A DNA stretch of 64,000 nucleotides from Lachnospiraceae bacterium (GCA_029067205.1 JAIEEY010000080.1:1-64000), one strand, 5' to 3'. Positions 20,576 through 30,391 are shown, numbered from the stretch's first letter. The notes: generated by a model not told the origin, from the sequence alone. A program made the numbers and translations.

Positions 20576-21532
20576 CTAGAACAGTGAATAATCTGGTTCT
20601 ATTTTCTTTACGATAAAATTCACAGTCATAACAATGATAAATCCGATCACAGACTGGTACAGACCAACTGCTGATGCCGTAGAGAAATTAAAGTCTGTCA
20701 TCGTCGCACGATATACATATGTCTCAATGATATCTGTCGAATTGTAAAGAATTGGATTCGTGCCTACAATATTGTAGAACAGTCCGAAGTTACCTTTTAC
20801 GATACCGCCGAGCGCAAACAGAAGCAGGATAACGATTGTAGGCTTGAGGCTGGGAAGGATTATGTAGCGGATTCTCTGGAATCCGTTTGCACCGTCTACT
20901 TTCGCAGCTTCCATCATTTCACCATCAATCCCCATGATCGCTGCAAAATATACAACGGAATTGTATCCAGTCTGCTGCCACAGATATACGATGATCATGA
21001 TTGGCGGCCAGACATTCGGATTCGAGTATGGCTGCCACCGCTCCATGCCAAGGCTCGTCAGAATACCATTTACAAAACCTGTGTCGTAATTGAGCAGGTT
21101 AAATACCAGAATACCTACCAAAACCTGTGAGATGAAATACGGCAGAAACATGATCGTCTGGGAAATCTTCTTGAACCATTTACTGCGCATTTCGTTCAAA
21201 AGAATTGCCACAAATACTGCCAGGAAATTGCCAAGTATGATAAATGCCAGATTGTACAGGATCGTATTCTTGGTCAGACTTAGCAGTTTTCCTGATGTGG
21301 CAAGAAACTTGAAGTTATCCAGTCCGATAAACTTACTTCCAAAAATTCCATCCCTGTAGTTGTACTTAACAAATGCAACCCAGATACCAGGCATCGGCGC
21401 ATAGCTGAATGCCAGGAAAAACAGAACAGCAGGAAGACACATCAGAAGCAGAACTCTGTACTTCTTTACTTTCTGAAAAAAGGTGAGGCTTGCATTGTAA
21501 TTACTCTTCACCTTGGTTTTTGTTTTCCCCAT
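20576..21532 (-). CDS. carbohydrate ABC transporter permease (LplB-like)
   Basis: EAAKVDGANGFQRIRYIILPSLKPTIVILLLF EAA motif. Start moved to 21532, where GGAGG precedes ATGGGGAAAACAAAAACC. Confidence 0.92.
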   Translation of the reverse strand: MGKTKTKVKSNYNASLTFFQKVKKYRVLLLMCLPAVLFFLAFSYAPMPGIWVAFVKYNYRDGIFGSKFIGLDNFKFLATSGKLLSLTKNTILYNLAFIILGNFLAVFVAILLNEMRSKWFKKISQTIMFLPYFISQVLVGILVFNLLNYDTGFVNGILTSLGMERWQPYSNPNVWPPIMIIVYLWQQTGYNSVVYFAAIMGIDGEMMEAAKVDGANGFQRIRYIILPSLKPTIVILLLFALGGIVKGNFGLFYNIVGTNPILYNSTDIIETYVYRATMTDFNFSTASAVGLYQSVIGFIIVMTVNFIVKKIEPDYSLF

Positions 21533-21561
21533 AGTATTACCTCCCTCGTTTATAAATTGAC

Positions 21562-21580
21562 TACTCGAAACCGATTTCAT
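21562..21580. promoter_or_regulatory. candidate LacI-family operator upstream of ABC importer operon
   Basis: gaaaccgatttc (21567-21578) is a 10/12 palindrome centred on CG. Confidence 0.5.
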
Positions 21581-21721
21581 ATTTAAATAATATTACTTAT
21601 GTTGTTGAAAGTCAATATGTTTTTATGCATTAAAAGGCATGTTCTATAGTTCTCACATTGTTATGAGCTCGTTTTTGTGCATATTGTATATAATGACTAT
21701 TGGTCATTTATTTTTATGATA

Positions 21722-21769
21722 CAAAAAAAGAGCGAAAATAAGACTTTCCATCTTATTTGCACTCTTTGT
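21722..21769 (-). terminator. rho-independent terminator of LacI-family gene
   Basis: Minus strand reads aaagagtgcaaataag-atggaaagt-cttattttcgctctttttttgt; near-perfect stem plus T-tract. Confidence 0.8.
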
Positions 21770-21799
21770 CATGAAATCGCATTCATTTTGTGTCCTGCC

Positions 21800-22864
21800 T
21801 CAAACTATTGGTGCTGGTCCGCTGCTCTCGCGTATGACAAGACTTGGCATCACCATGCGCAGCGCGTCTTTTTTTCTTCCCTCGATTAGAGCAATCGAAG
21901 TATCAATCAGCTTTTTTCCATACTCCTCATAATTATAGTCGATACTTGTGAGTCTCGGCATCGCCATCTCAGTTATATATGTATTGTCATAGCTTACAAC
22001 AGACATATCCCGCGGTATGCGTACTCCATGTTCATTCAGGCATTTCATAACTCCCATCGCCGTAAAATCATTGACAGCGATCACAGCTGTCATATCTGTT
22101 CGTTTTGCCAGTATTTCATTCATCTGCCTGTATCCTGTCTCAAAATCGTAACTGCCCCCGTCATCCATGACCAGATCAGGATCATATGGTATCTTGTTTT
22201 CCTTGAGAATCTGCTTATACATCTGTGATTTTTCAAAGGTGGCCAGCACATCCTGTCTGCCACCAACCAGGGCAATTTTGCGATGCCCTAATGCCAACAG
22301 ATGTTCCATCAGCAGTTCCATAGCTTTCATGCTGTCAATGCGGACTACATGACACCGGGTACCATCTAGTTTTCCTGTCACAATGACAGGTATTGTGGAC
22401 ATGATATCATTGATAAGCTCAACATACTCGATACTGGATGCCAGATCATCTACCCTGCCGCCAAGCTGTATGATCGCGTCAACCTTCTGTTCCTGAAGCT
22501 TCCCCAAAAGCTCCACTTCATTTTCTGTCTTTCCCAATGAATTATAGAGTACAACCGTATATCCTGCTTCTCTTGCCGCCTGTTCACAAGCGACAAAAAG
22601 GGCGGCATAATACGGATTTCTGATATCTGCAGCCAACACTCCAATTGTTTGCGTTCTGGTATCGGCGAGTCCTTTCGCCAATACGTTTGGCTTAAAATTA
22701 TACTTTGCGATCAACGCCTCCACTTTTTCCCGTTTTTCAGGACGTACTCTCGCTTTCCTAGTGAGTACTCTCGACACGGTCGCCGGAGATACGCCCGCCT
22801 CTTTCGCTATATCGTATATTGTTATCGCCTTGCTTTCACTGCCTTTTTGCATGGCACATAACAC
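21800..22864 (-). CDS. LacI family transcriptional regulator
   Basis: ITIYDIAKEAGVSPATVSRVLTRKARVRPEKREKV HTH and periplasmic-binding-like effector domain. The ATG at 22852 is an alternative start. Confidence 0.95.
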   Translation of the reverse strand: MLCAMQKGSESKAITIYDIAKEAGVSPATVSRVLTRKARVRPEKREKVEALIAKYNFKPNVLAKGLADTRTQTIGVLAADIRNPYYAALFVACEQAAREAGYTVVLYNSLGKTENEVELLGKLQEQKVDAIIQLGGRVDDLASSIEYVELINDIMSTIPVIVTGKLDGTRCHVVRIDSMKAMELLMEHLLALGHRKIALVGGRQDVLATFEKSQMYKQILKENKIPYDPDLVMDDGGSYDFETGYRQMNEILAKRTDMTAVIAVNDFTAMGVMKCLNEHGVRIPRDMSVVSYDNTYITEMAMPRLTSIDYNYEEYGKKLIDTSIALIEGRKKDALRMVMPSLVIRESSGPAPIV

Positions 22865-23017
22865 CTCCTTAGTAATTCCCCTCTACAATAACTATTCAGT
22901 CTCTTCATAATCAGTGGCTTCAAACCTATGAAATTTTTTCTAAATAGTTATCTCTATCACCTTAATACGAGTATACACTTTATCTTTTTTCACTGTCAAC
23001 CGATTTCATGGAAATAC

Positions 23018-24151
23018 CTACACACCCCTTGGCATAAAGATTTCCCTTCCCAGCTCCACCAGAATCAAAAGCGTCACTGGTCCCAGAATGACACCGCCAA
23101 TACCATAGTATATTACACCTGCATATACAGAGATCAGTATTGCTACCGGTGAGAATTTCAGACCATTCCCCAGTAGCCGCGGCTCCAAAAATTCCCGTAT
23201 TATTACACACATAAAATACGTAAGAATGATGATCACTCCACTGCCAATATTCCCTTTTAGGAATTCCATCACCCCGATCGGAATGAGCACAATCCCTGTC
23301 CCGATGAACGGAAGAAAATCCATAAATCCGGCAAGAATTCCATAAAACCAGCCTTCCGTTGTTCCCCCAAGATACAGACCGATTGTCGCAGTAATACTAA
23401 TGCATATGAGTATGATAGTCTGTGTCTTCAGATATGTCTTGATCATGTTTCCAAGCTTTTTTCCAATGCGCAGAATAATGGACAGAATATGGTCAATCGC
23501 TGGCTCTATCGCTGCAAGGTTCAGCAGTCCCTGCTGCCAGCTTTCAATTTCCCTCGCAAACAGGACAACACAAATAAAACTTACCACAACAAAAGTCCCT
23601 ACACGCCCCGCCACAGACAGATAGCGAAGACTCCCCGTCAGCAATCCATCGCCAGACCTTGTAAGACATTCCCCAAGCTCTGCAACTCTCTCTGATATCC
23701 AAAGTTCAACAGTCCCCCGCTGTAATTGAAAAAAATCCTCAATTTCCGCACTGAGACCTGCAATCAGTTGTGTGATATTGTCTGTCCAGAAGTCTGCGTT
23801 TTGCACAAGCATCCTTGCCTTGCTGATCAGAAATGTGCCAAGCCCTACAATAATTAATGCGACAATTAAAATAATGCCAAACAAAATCCCTCCAGCCATA
23901 AATCCTTTTTGCCCAGACCTGCTTCTGTTTTTGTCATTTCCCCTTGTTCCATTGTTTTCTGTCTCCACAATCCCCGTACCACTAGTCCTCTCCCGCCGCT
24001 GACAAAACCTCTGTAATGGCACCACGATCAAGAATGCTATTAGCAGCGGAAGAAAATATGGAAGAAGATACTTTAAAGCCAACAAAACTGACACTGATGT
24101 CAGAATGTATAGTACAACTCGCTGATAGTCACTTCTCGCTAAAAATTCCAT
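23018..24151 (-). CDS. AI-2E family / sporulation YtvI-like integral membrane protein
   Basis: Multiple TM helices, GILAGFMDFLPFIGTGIVLIPIGVMEFL and YGIGGVILGPVTLLILVELGREIF typical of YtvI/AI-2E proteins. Start at 24151 preceded by GGGGG. Confidence 0.85.
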   Translation of the reverse strand: MEFLARSDYQRVVLYILTSVSVLLALKYLLPYFLPLLIAFLIVVPLQRFCQRRERTSGTGIVETENNGTRGNDKNRSRSGQKGFMAGGILFGIILIVALIIVGLGTFLISKARMLVQNADFWTDNITQLIAGLSAEIEDFFQLQRGTVELWISERVAELGECLTRSGDGLLTGSLRYLSVAGRVGTFVVVSFICVVLFAREIESWQQGLLNLAAIEPAIDHILSIILRIGKKLGNMIKTYLKTQTIILICISITATIGLYLGGTTEGWFYGILAGFMDFLPFIGTGIVLIPIGVMEFLKGNIGSGVIIILTYFMCVIIREFLEPRLLGNGLKFSPVAILISVYAGVIYYGIGGVILGPVTLLILVELGREIFMPRGV

Positions 24152-24461
24152 ATTTCCCCCCGCTTTTTGTCGAGTACTCTCCAGAATACCAAAGCTTCTG
24201 GCACCACTCAATGTATATGACCAACATGAAAACTATAAGTTATTTCATGTTTTAATCTATATTTCCTTCCTTTCATATTATCCATACTCCGTTCGTTTTT
24301 ATACAACGCAAACCGATTATGAACCGATTTTCTTGCAATTTTTTCACAAAATTCCACATCAGATTGGCTTGTGCGAATCGCTCTAATATCTAAAACAAAA
24401 AACGCATACAAATTTTTGTATATTATATTGACTTGCGAAAAGCAGTTTGTTTTAATGCAGC

Positions 24462-24618
24462 GTTACTGTTCACACCCCTACTGTGTTTTGCATATTTATA
24501 CGTTTTTTCGGTGTGAACAGCAACATTTATGCATATAATATGCTAAAGGGAAAAAGCTAAAGCTTTTAGCATTTTGGCGCTCGATTCCCACTACTTTAAT
24601 GGGGAAGTGAACAGTAAC
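24462..24618. repeat. three copies of a GTGAACAG(T/C)AAC motif (one inverted, two direct)
   Basis: gttactgttcacacc at 24462-24476, ggtgtgaacagcaac at 24510-24524, gtgaacagtaac at 24607-24618. Confidence 0.7.
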
Positions 24619-24708
24619 GATGCAGCAGCAGGCATATATTCATCTATCGATACGCTATGGCAAAATGATATAATCTGTGTTACTATACTATTAAGTGGAG
24701 TTTTGTAA

Positions 24709-25145
24709 ATGGGTGTAAAAGACATTACAGAGAATATACTGGCTGATTATAATGATGTGTTTTCCGGCATTATAAACGATGTACTGTTTGACGGAGAGCA
24801 AGTCTTTTCCGAAAGTGAGCTTGAAAACATCAAAGATAACAGCCAGAACAAATTTAACAACAAGATTCACGAATAGGAGCGCGATGTATCCAAACACTGG
24901 ACTCAGCCCAAAAGCCTGTATGAATGTGGATATTCCAGAAAAACTGAAACCCTATGTGAATGACTATAAGATCAATCTTGTAGAGGTTGCTTTTGTGGAC
25001 GACAAACTGGACAATTTCCACAGCGATTTCCGTATCATCGCTGAATATTTTGTTAATACACGTAAGAATGCGGACTATATACCAAGTCCTCAGGAAATCT
25101 TACGTGTAGATGAATTTCTGAAATTACTACAGTTCCTTACTATAA
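24709..25145 (+). pseudogene. decayed Rpn-family (recombination-promoting nuclease / putative transposase) gene
   Basis: MGVKDITENILADYNDVFSGIINDVLFDGEQVFSESELEN...KIHE[TAG]ERDVSKHW then, in another frame, DIPEKLKPYVNDYKINLVEVAF...FRIIAEYFVNTRKNADYIPSPQEILRVDEFLKLLQFLT. Confidence 0.7.
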
Positions 25146-25952
25146 TGAAACCTGCTCGCCCCCTTTGACCTCCACAAAGCATTCGTCATCGATACACAGC
25201 CACAGGCTTTGCACGCATGGATTGTATACAAAAGAACCATCCGCCGCAAACTGTGCCATCTTCACCACGTCCATATAATCAACAACCTGTATGTTCGTCG
25301 CATACCAGATGTCATCCTGTCCGCCAGCCATCCTGCAGAAATCCTCAATCACATTCCAGTTATCGTTTCTTGCAAACTCATAGCTGTGTCCCCACACATA
25401 CATCAGATACAGATATTGCTTTTTCTTCAATTCCACAAACTGCTTCCCCAGCCCTAACAGGTTATGGTCATGATGGCAGGTTGCCTTCCACTGCAGAAAA
25501 TTCTCTGGAAGTGCAAAGCTGTCTGAATCACCGACAATCCTGCCATAACGAATTCCGAGCCCCGGGAGCAGGTCACAGATTTCCCTCGAATAAGAACCGT
25601 TCGGATAAGCCAGACCGCGCACCGGATACCCCATGATTTCCTCCAGCTTTTTCCTGTCCTCAATAATCTCCTGTGCCACGCTTGTGAGCGGGCAGCGCTC
25701 AATCGTGGGGTGTGATACCGTGTGGCATGCCACTTCATGCCCTTTGTAGAGCTCCCTGTACTCCGCCTGCGGTATTCGCACCGGATCACCTTCTAAACCA
25801 CTGTTTACATTAAAAGTCGCCTTGATGCCATATTTGTTAAATATCTCCACAAGGCGCCTGTCCTCATGCTTCCCATCATCATAGCTCATCGTCAGCGCCT
25901 TGTGTTTTCCGCCCGGATAACATGCATAAATCTTCTTAATGTTTGTCTTCAT
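25140..25952 (-). CDS. polysaccharide deacetylase family protein
   Basis: KALTMSYDDGKHEDRRLVEIFNKYGIKATFNVNSG, EVACHTVSHPTIERC, VRGLAYPNGSYS NodB-homology motifs. Confidence 0.88.
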   Translation of the reverse strand: MKTNIKKIYACYPGGKHKALTMSYDDGKHEDRRLVEIFNKYGIKATFNVNSGLEGDPVRIPQAEYRELYKGHEVACHTVSHPTIERCPLTSVAQEIIEDRKKLEEIMGYPVRGLAYPNGSYSREICDLLPGLGIRYGRIVGDSDSFALPENFLQWKATCHHDHNLLGLGKQFVELKKKQYLYLMYVWGHSYEFARNDNWNVIEDFCRMAGGQDDIWYATNIQVVDYMDVVKMAQFAADGSFVYNPCVQSLWLCIDDECFVEVKGGEQVSL

Positions 25953-25986
25953 TTGTCTTCCACACCTTTCTCAATAATTCAACTAT

Positions 25987-26394
25987 CTATTTCATCCTCT
26001 CCGCCTTGATGTTCTTCTCAAAATGTGCCACCAGTCTCCTCCCTTCCTCCTCGTCAGCCTCCTCGAGCGCGCTGATAAATTCCTCCAGCGGTCCTCTCGT
26101 CTCCTTGTCCGCCATAGCAAGGGAATGTTTCAGACTTGCAGCATAATCCTCAATGCACTCGCTGAACTCAAAAGAAACACTGTCGTCAGGAAGCATTGTT
26201 ATATTGAGTGTATATGCAACATTTGTCCACACTACTTTCTGTGTCATGGCACACAGCTCCTTTGCTTTTTTCAGGAAATACATTCCTGCCTCTGTTCTGT
26301 CGAGGACATCGTCCAAGGTAATCCCGAAGAAATCAAAATCCTCCTGTGTGGCAATACACTCCACCTTCAAATCTGCCTTCTTATGATATTCCAT
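25987..26394 (-). CDS. hypothetical protein, MecA N-terminal-like
   Basis: KVECIATQEDFDFFGITLDDVLDRTEAGMYFLKKAKEL resembles the N-terminal domain of MecA-type adaptors. RBS ATAGGAGGA precedes the ATG at 26394. Confidence 0.5.
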   Translation of the reverse strand: MEYHKKADLKVECIATQEDFDFFGITLDDVLDRTEAGMYFLKKAKELCAMTQKVVWTNVAYTLNITMLPDDSVSFEFSECIEDYAASLKHSLAMADKETRGPLEEFISALEEADEEEGRRLVAHFEKNIKAERMK

Positions 26395-26478
26395 CTGCCC
26401 TATCCTCCTATAGGAAAAGGACGCTGAATTGTGACAGCGTCCCATGTTTCCATCATGACAAGAGTTCTATTTTCATCT

Positions 26479-26865
26479 CTATTCCTCGTCCTCCACGAAG
26501 TCTGTATGGAACATCAGTAAAAATTCAGCTCCATTCTTGATCGTGAGTTTCATCACCACACCCTTGCCATCCACTGATATTTTCGAGTTTACCTTATTCA
26601 CAGTGTCAAGATTAAGCTGAACCGTTGTAAACATGTCATCGCTCATGAGGCACATAACTCTGCCTGCGACCCTTGCCTCAGAACAAATCACTGACAGCGA
26701 CATATTAAGCCCGGTTCCGTCCGTCACGTCCTCGATCGTTGATAGTGCAATCGGTATATTTTTGACATCCAATAATACTGAAATCAGGCTATCAGCGTCA
26801 TTGACGAGAAGCAGACGATTGCGCATAACCTCCAGATAGCTCGTCCAATTCTGCATTCCATCCAT
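26479..26865 (-). CDS. hypothetical protein
   Basis: ORF in the same orientation as its neighbours with AAAGGAGG upstream of ATG 26865. Confidence 0.6.
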   Translation of the reverse strand: MDGMQNWTSYLEVMRNRLLLVNDADSLISVLLDVKNIPIALSTIEDVTDGTGLNMSLSVICSEARVAGRVMCLMSDDMFTTVQLNLDTVNKVNSKISVDGKGVVMKLTIKNGAEFLLMFHTDFVEDEE

Positions 26866-26983
26866 ACTCTGGCCTCCTTTGTATAGGAACTGCAAGTTCT
26901 TGCAAAATACAAGGCCTTTGTCTATATTTTATATTATACTTTCTCTATAAAAATGTGTCAACTCCCAATCTGTGTACTTTTTG

Positions 26984-27661
26984 TCAGAAAATTTTAGTGA
27001 ATTTGTCATAATTTAATGAAAAATTCATCTCTTTTCCCGTACCTGGATTCGTCAGCCGGATTTCATATGCCAAAAGCGCCGTGCTGTTGACCGCAGAATC
27101 TCTCGACAGATCCTTTGACGCCGCAGAGCCATATTTGAAATCACCCAGTAGCGGATAACCCGCATGCGCCATCTGCACTCTGATCTGATGATGTCTTCCA
27201 GTATACAGCTCAATTTCCAGAAGCGAAACAACATCATTGTGCTGCAAAACCCGCCAATGGAGCGATGCTTCTTTAGCACCTTTTGTCTCCTTTGGCACGA
27301 CCTTGGATAAATTGGTCCGTCCGTCCTTCAGCAGATAATCTGTCAGATCACCCTCTGGTGTCTGTGGAACCCCTGCGACAAGTGCCACATATTTTTTGGT
27401 CAAAATTCCTCTTAGCAGCTCGTCACCAAGTTTCTTGGCTGTTCCTCCATCTTTTGCAAAAACCAGGAGCCCTTCCACTGGCTGATCAAGCCTGTGTACC
27501 ACGCCAATATAGGTGTCTTCACCCTTTCTCTTCCGGTAATTTTTTAATTCGGACACAAGATCTGCCTGACCGACTCTCGCTGTTTCTGTCGCGATCCCTG
27601 CCGGTTTATGCACCACCAACAGAACATTGTCCTCATACACTATCATTTTGTCCATCTTCAC
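26984..27661 (-). CDS. RluA-family pseudouridine synthase
   Basis: VVHRLDQPVEGLLVFAKDG (HRLD motif), TGRHHQIRVQMAHAGYPLLGDFKYG. Confidence 0.93.
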   Translation of the reverse strand: MKMDKMIVYEDNVLLVVHKPAGIATETARVGQADLVSELKNYRKRKGEDTYIGVVHRLDQPVEGLLVFAKDGGTAKKLGDELLRGILTKKYVALVAGVPQTPEGDLTDYLLKDGRTNLSKVVPKETKGAKEASLHWRVLQHNDVVSLLEIELYTGRHHQIRVQMAHAGYPLLGDFKYGSAASKDLSRDSAVNSTALLAYEIRLTNPGTGKEMNFSLNYDKFTKIF

Positions 27662-27706
27662 ACATTCCTATTCGGATGTAAAATTTTGTAATATTATCGT
27701 TTTTTG

Positions 27707-28396
27707 TCAGAGTTTAAAACGGTATCCAACGCCCCAGATTGTCTCGATATACTGTGGCTTTGAGGTGTCTGTCTCGATTTTTTCGCGGATTTTCTTGATA
27801 TGCACTGTCACAGTGGCGATATCCCCGATGGAATCCATATCCCATATTTCCCTGAAAATTTCTTCCTTTGTAAATACATGGTTTGGATTCTCCGCAAGGA
27901 AAGTCAGAAGGTCAAACTCTTTCGTCGTAAAGTTTTTCTCCACACCGTCCACAAACACGCGCCTTGCAGTCTTATCGATGCGGATCCCCCGGATCTCCAC
28001 GATGTCGTTCTCCTTGGTATGGCTGCCCACCAGACGGTTATACCGCGCCATATGTGCCTTCACGCGCGCCACAAGCTCACTCGGACTGAAGGGCTTGGTC
28101 AGATAATCGTCAGCACCCAGACCCAAACCGCGGATCTTATCAATGTCATCCTTCTTGGCTGACACCATGAGAATCGGAACATCCTTATCCTCGCGGATGC
28201 GCTTACAGATCTCAAACCCGTCAATCCCCGGAAGCATCAGGTCAAGTATGATCAGGTCAAAATCCTCCGCTAACGCTGTCGCAAGCCCTGTATCACCGCT
28301 GTTTTCAATCTTCACCTCAAAATCGTTCAGCTCCAGATAATCCTTTTCAAGTTCCGCAATTGCTTCCTCGTCCTCTACTATCAATATTCTGCTCAT
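27707..28396 (-). CDS. OmpR-family response regulator
   Basis: MSRILIVEDEEAIAELEKDYL, DLIILDLMLPG, C-terminal winged helix ...TVTVHIKKIREKIE...IETIWGVGYRFKL. Confidence 0.95.
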   Translation of the reverse strand: MSRILIVEDEEAIAELEKDYLELNDFEVKIENSGDTGLATALAEDFDLIILDLMLPGIDGFEICKRIREDKDVPILMVSAKKDDIDKIRGLGLGADDYLTKPFSPSELVARVKAHMARYNRLVGSHTKENDIVEIRGIRIDKTARRVFVDGVEKNFTTKEFDLLTFLAENPNHVFTKEEIFREIWDMDSIGDIATVTVHIKKIREKIETDTSKPQYIETIWGVGYRFKL

Positions 28397-28423
28397 ACGC
28401 TCTATCCTTTCCTTAATTATTCT

Positions 28424-29572
28424 CTATATTACGACTTCATCCGTTTTCTCTGTGTACTTGCGCAGTACAAAATGCATGCAGGTTCCCTCGCCTTCCTTGC
28501 TGGTCGCCCACACATAACCGCCATGATCCTCAATAATCTTCTTCACAATACTCAGTCCGATACCGCTTCCGCCCTGAAGGGAATTTCTGGATGCATCTGT
28601 TCTGTAAAAACGCTCAAAAATATTGCCGATGTCCTTCGGTGCAATCCCTTTTCCGTTATCTTCAATCTCAATCTTGACTGACTCGCCCTCATCCAAGAGC
28701 CTGATATCGATCTCGCCATTTTCATGTCCCATATATTTGACACTATTGCTGATGATATTGTTAATCACTTTTTTGAGCTGCTCTGGATCCGCCACAACGC
28801 AGATATCCGCTGCTACAAGGTTGGTAAAATTCAAATGGATATTCTTCGCCTCAAGATCCAACCCAACTTCCTCAACACAGTCCGAAAAATAGTCCGATAC
28901 GTTCAGAATATTAAAATGATATGGAATTTTGTTGGAGTCAATCCCGGAATAAGTCGTCAATTCATTGATGAGTCTGTCCATATCGTTTGCCTTATTGTAG
29001 ATGGTTTTGATGTACTTATCCATTTTTTCCGGTGTGTTCGCCACACCGTCCATAATTCCCTCAACATAGCCCTTGATCGAGGTGATCGGCGTCTTGAGAT
29101 CATGGGAGATATTGCTCACAAGCTCCTTGGACTTCTTTTCATTCTGTGCCTTCTCCTCCTCGTTTTCTTTTAACTGGAGACGCATCTGCTCATAATTCTC
29201 AAAAAGCATTCCGATCTCATCCTCTCGCCCACCGTTCATATGGTAGTCGAAATCGCCTATAGATATATGCTGCATCGCCACGCTCAGCTCCTTAAGCGGC
29301 TTGTACACATCCTTATTGAGCCATGCTGTGATGATAGCGCTTGTGAGGATCAGTATGATGACCATAGCTGTCAGCATATGCTTTAACAGCCGCCTGTTGA
29401 CCATGGCACCAACCATGATATCCTTCTTGCTCAGCTCATGGAGCATATCAATATTTTCATAATATCCATACCCCATGAAGACCATTACCCCACATACTAA
29501 CGGCACCAATATGATTGCCAGAAAAAGTATCATCATTTTTGTCTTCAGTTTGATATGTGCTCTTCTATTCAT
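28424..29572 (-). CDS. HAMP-domain sensor histidine kinase
   Basis: Two TM helices, LVSNISHDLKTPITSIKGYVEGIMDG H-box, NNIISNSVKY N-box, GSGIGLSIVKKI. Confidence 0.95.
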   Translation of the reverse strand: MNRRAHIKLKTKMMILFLAIILVPLVCGVMVFMGYGYYENIDMLHELSKKDIMVGAMVNRRLLKHMLTAMVIILILTSAIITAWLNKDVYKPLKELSVAMQHISIGDFDYHMNGGREDEIGMLFENYEQMRLQLKENEEEKAQNEKKSKELVSNISHDLKTPITSIKGYVEGIMDGVANTPEKMDKYIKTIYNKANDMDRLINELTTYSGIDSNKIPYHFNILNVSDYFSDCVEEVGLDLEAKNIHLNFTNLVAADICVVADPEQLKKVINNIISNSVKYMGHENGEIDIRLLDEGESVKIEIEDNGKGIAPKDIGNIFERFYRTDASRNSLQGGSGIGLSIVKKIIEDHGGYVWATSKEGEGTCMHFVLRKYTEKTDEVVI

Positions 29573-29782
29573 ATGATCCTATCGTCTCCATTCCAGAAGC
29601 AGATTTATAATAGTTCAGCCTTGCCGATCTGTTACATAAATTTTGCAGGTAGTTCAATATTTATTTGTGTGCATAAAAAAGATGCGGCTGTGTAATCATA
29701 AAATTAGTATAGCATATCCGCCTTGAAAATATAGTGGTTTGGTTATTTCTTAATTTTTTTTTAATCAGAACAAAATAGGATA

Positions 29783-29828
29783 TTGACATTTAAAATAAGA
29801 CAAATTATAATAACAGTAATCATTACTG
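29783..29828 (+). promoter_or_regulatory. sigma-A promoter with overlapping 7-1-7 Fur/PerR-type operator
   Basis: TTGACA (29783-29788), 17-nt spacer, TATAAT (29806-29811), CAGTAATCATTACTG (29814-29828) perfect 7-1-7 palindrome. Confidence 0.8.
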
Positions 29829-29887
29829 ATATCTTATCTAATGATTTAAAAGTTCCTGACGTGTTCTCAAAGAAAGGCAGGGGTTAT

Positions 29888-30286
29888 ATGACCATGAAAT
29901 ACAGCCGCCAGAGGGCAGCTATCCTCTCCTTCCTACAATCCCGCAGGGATCACCCAACTGCAGAACTAGTCTATTCCCGTGTTAAGGAGGAGTTTCCAAA
30001 TATCAGTCTTGGCACCGTATACCGCAATCTGAATCAGCTTGTTGAGGCCGGCTTGATCGCAAAGCATAGTTTTGGGATTCTTGGTATTGACCATTATGAC
30101 TACAATACCAGTCCACACTATCATTTTGTGTGCAGCTGCTGCAATGCAGTCATAGATCTGACAATGGAGCACAGCGATTTTTCATCGATTGATTCAGAGG
30201 CAGCCAAGAACTTTGATGGACTGATACAAGGGCACAGGCTTTACTTCTGCGGCATCTGTAAAAAATGTCTTGACCAGAAATCATAA
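29888..30286 (+). CDS. Fur family regulator (PerR-like)
   Basis: KYSRQRAAILSFLQSRRDHPTAELVYSRVKEEFPNISLGTVYRNLNQLVEAGLI HTH plus CSCC...CGICKKC zinc cysteines. Start at ATG 29888. Confidence 0.92.
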   Translation: MTMKYSRQRAAILSFLQSRRDHPTAELVYSRVKEEFPNISLGTVYRNLNQLVEAGLIAKHSFGILGIDHYDYNTSPHYHFVCSCCNAVIDLTMEHSDFSSIDSEAAKNFDGLIQGHRLYFCGICKKCLDQKS

Positions 30287-30391
30287 TGCCATGATCATTG
30301 GTCAGGAAAAATCAATCTGGCTGTAAGGAAAACGGACAATCATAATAAGAAAGACTGTTTTCCTAAGTGATATAAAAAGGAGGATTTTAAA

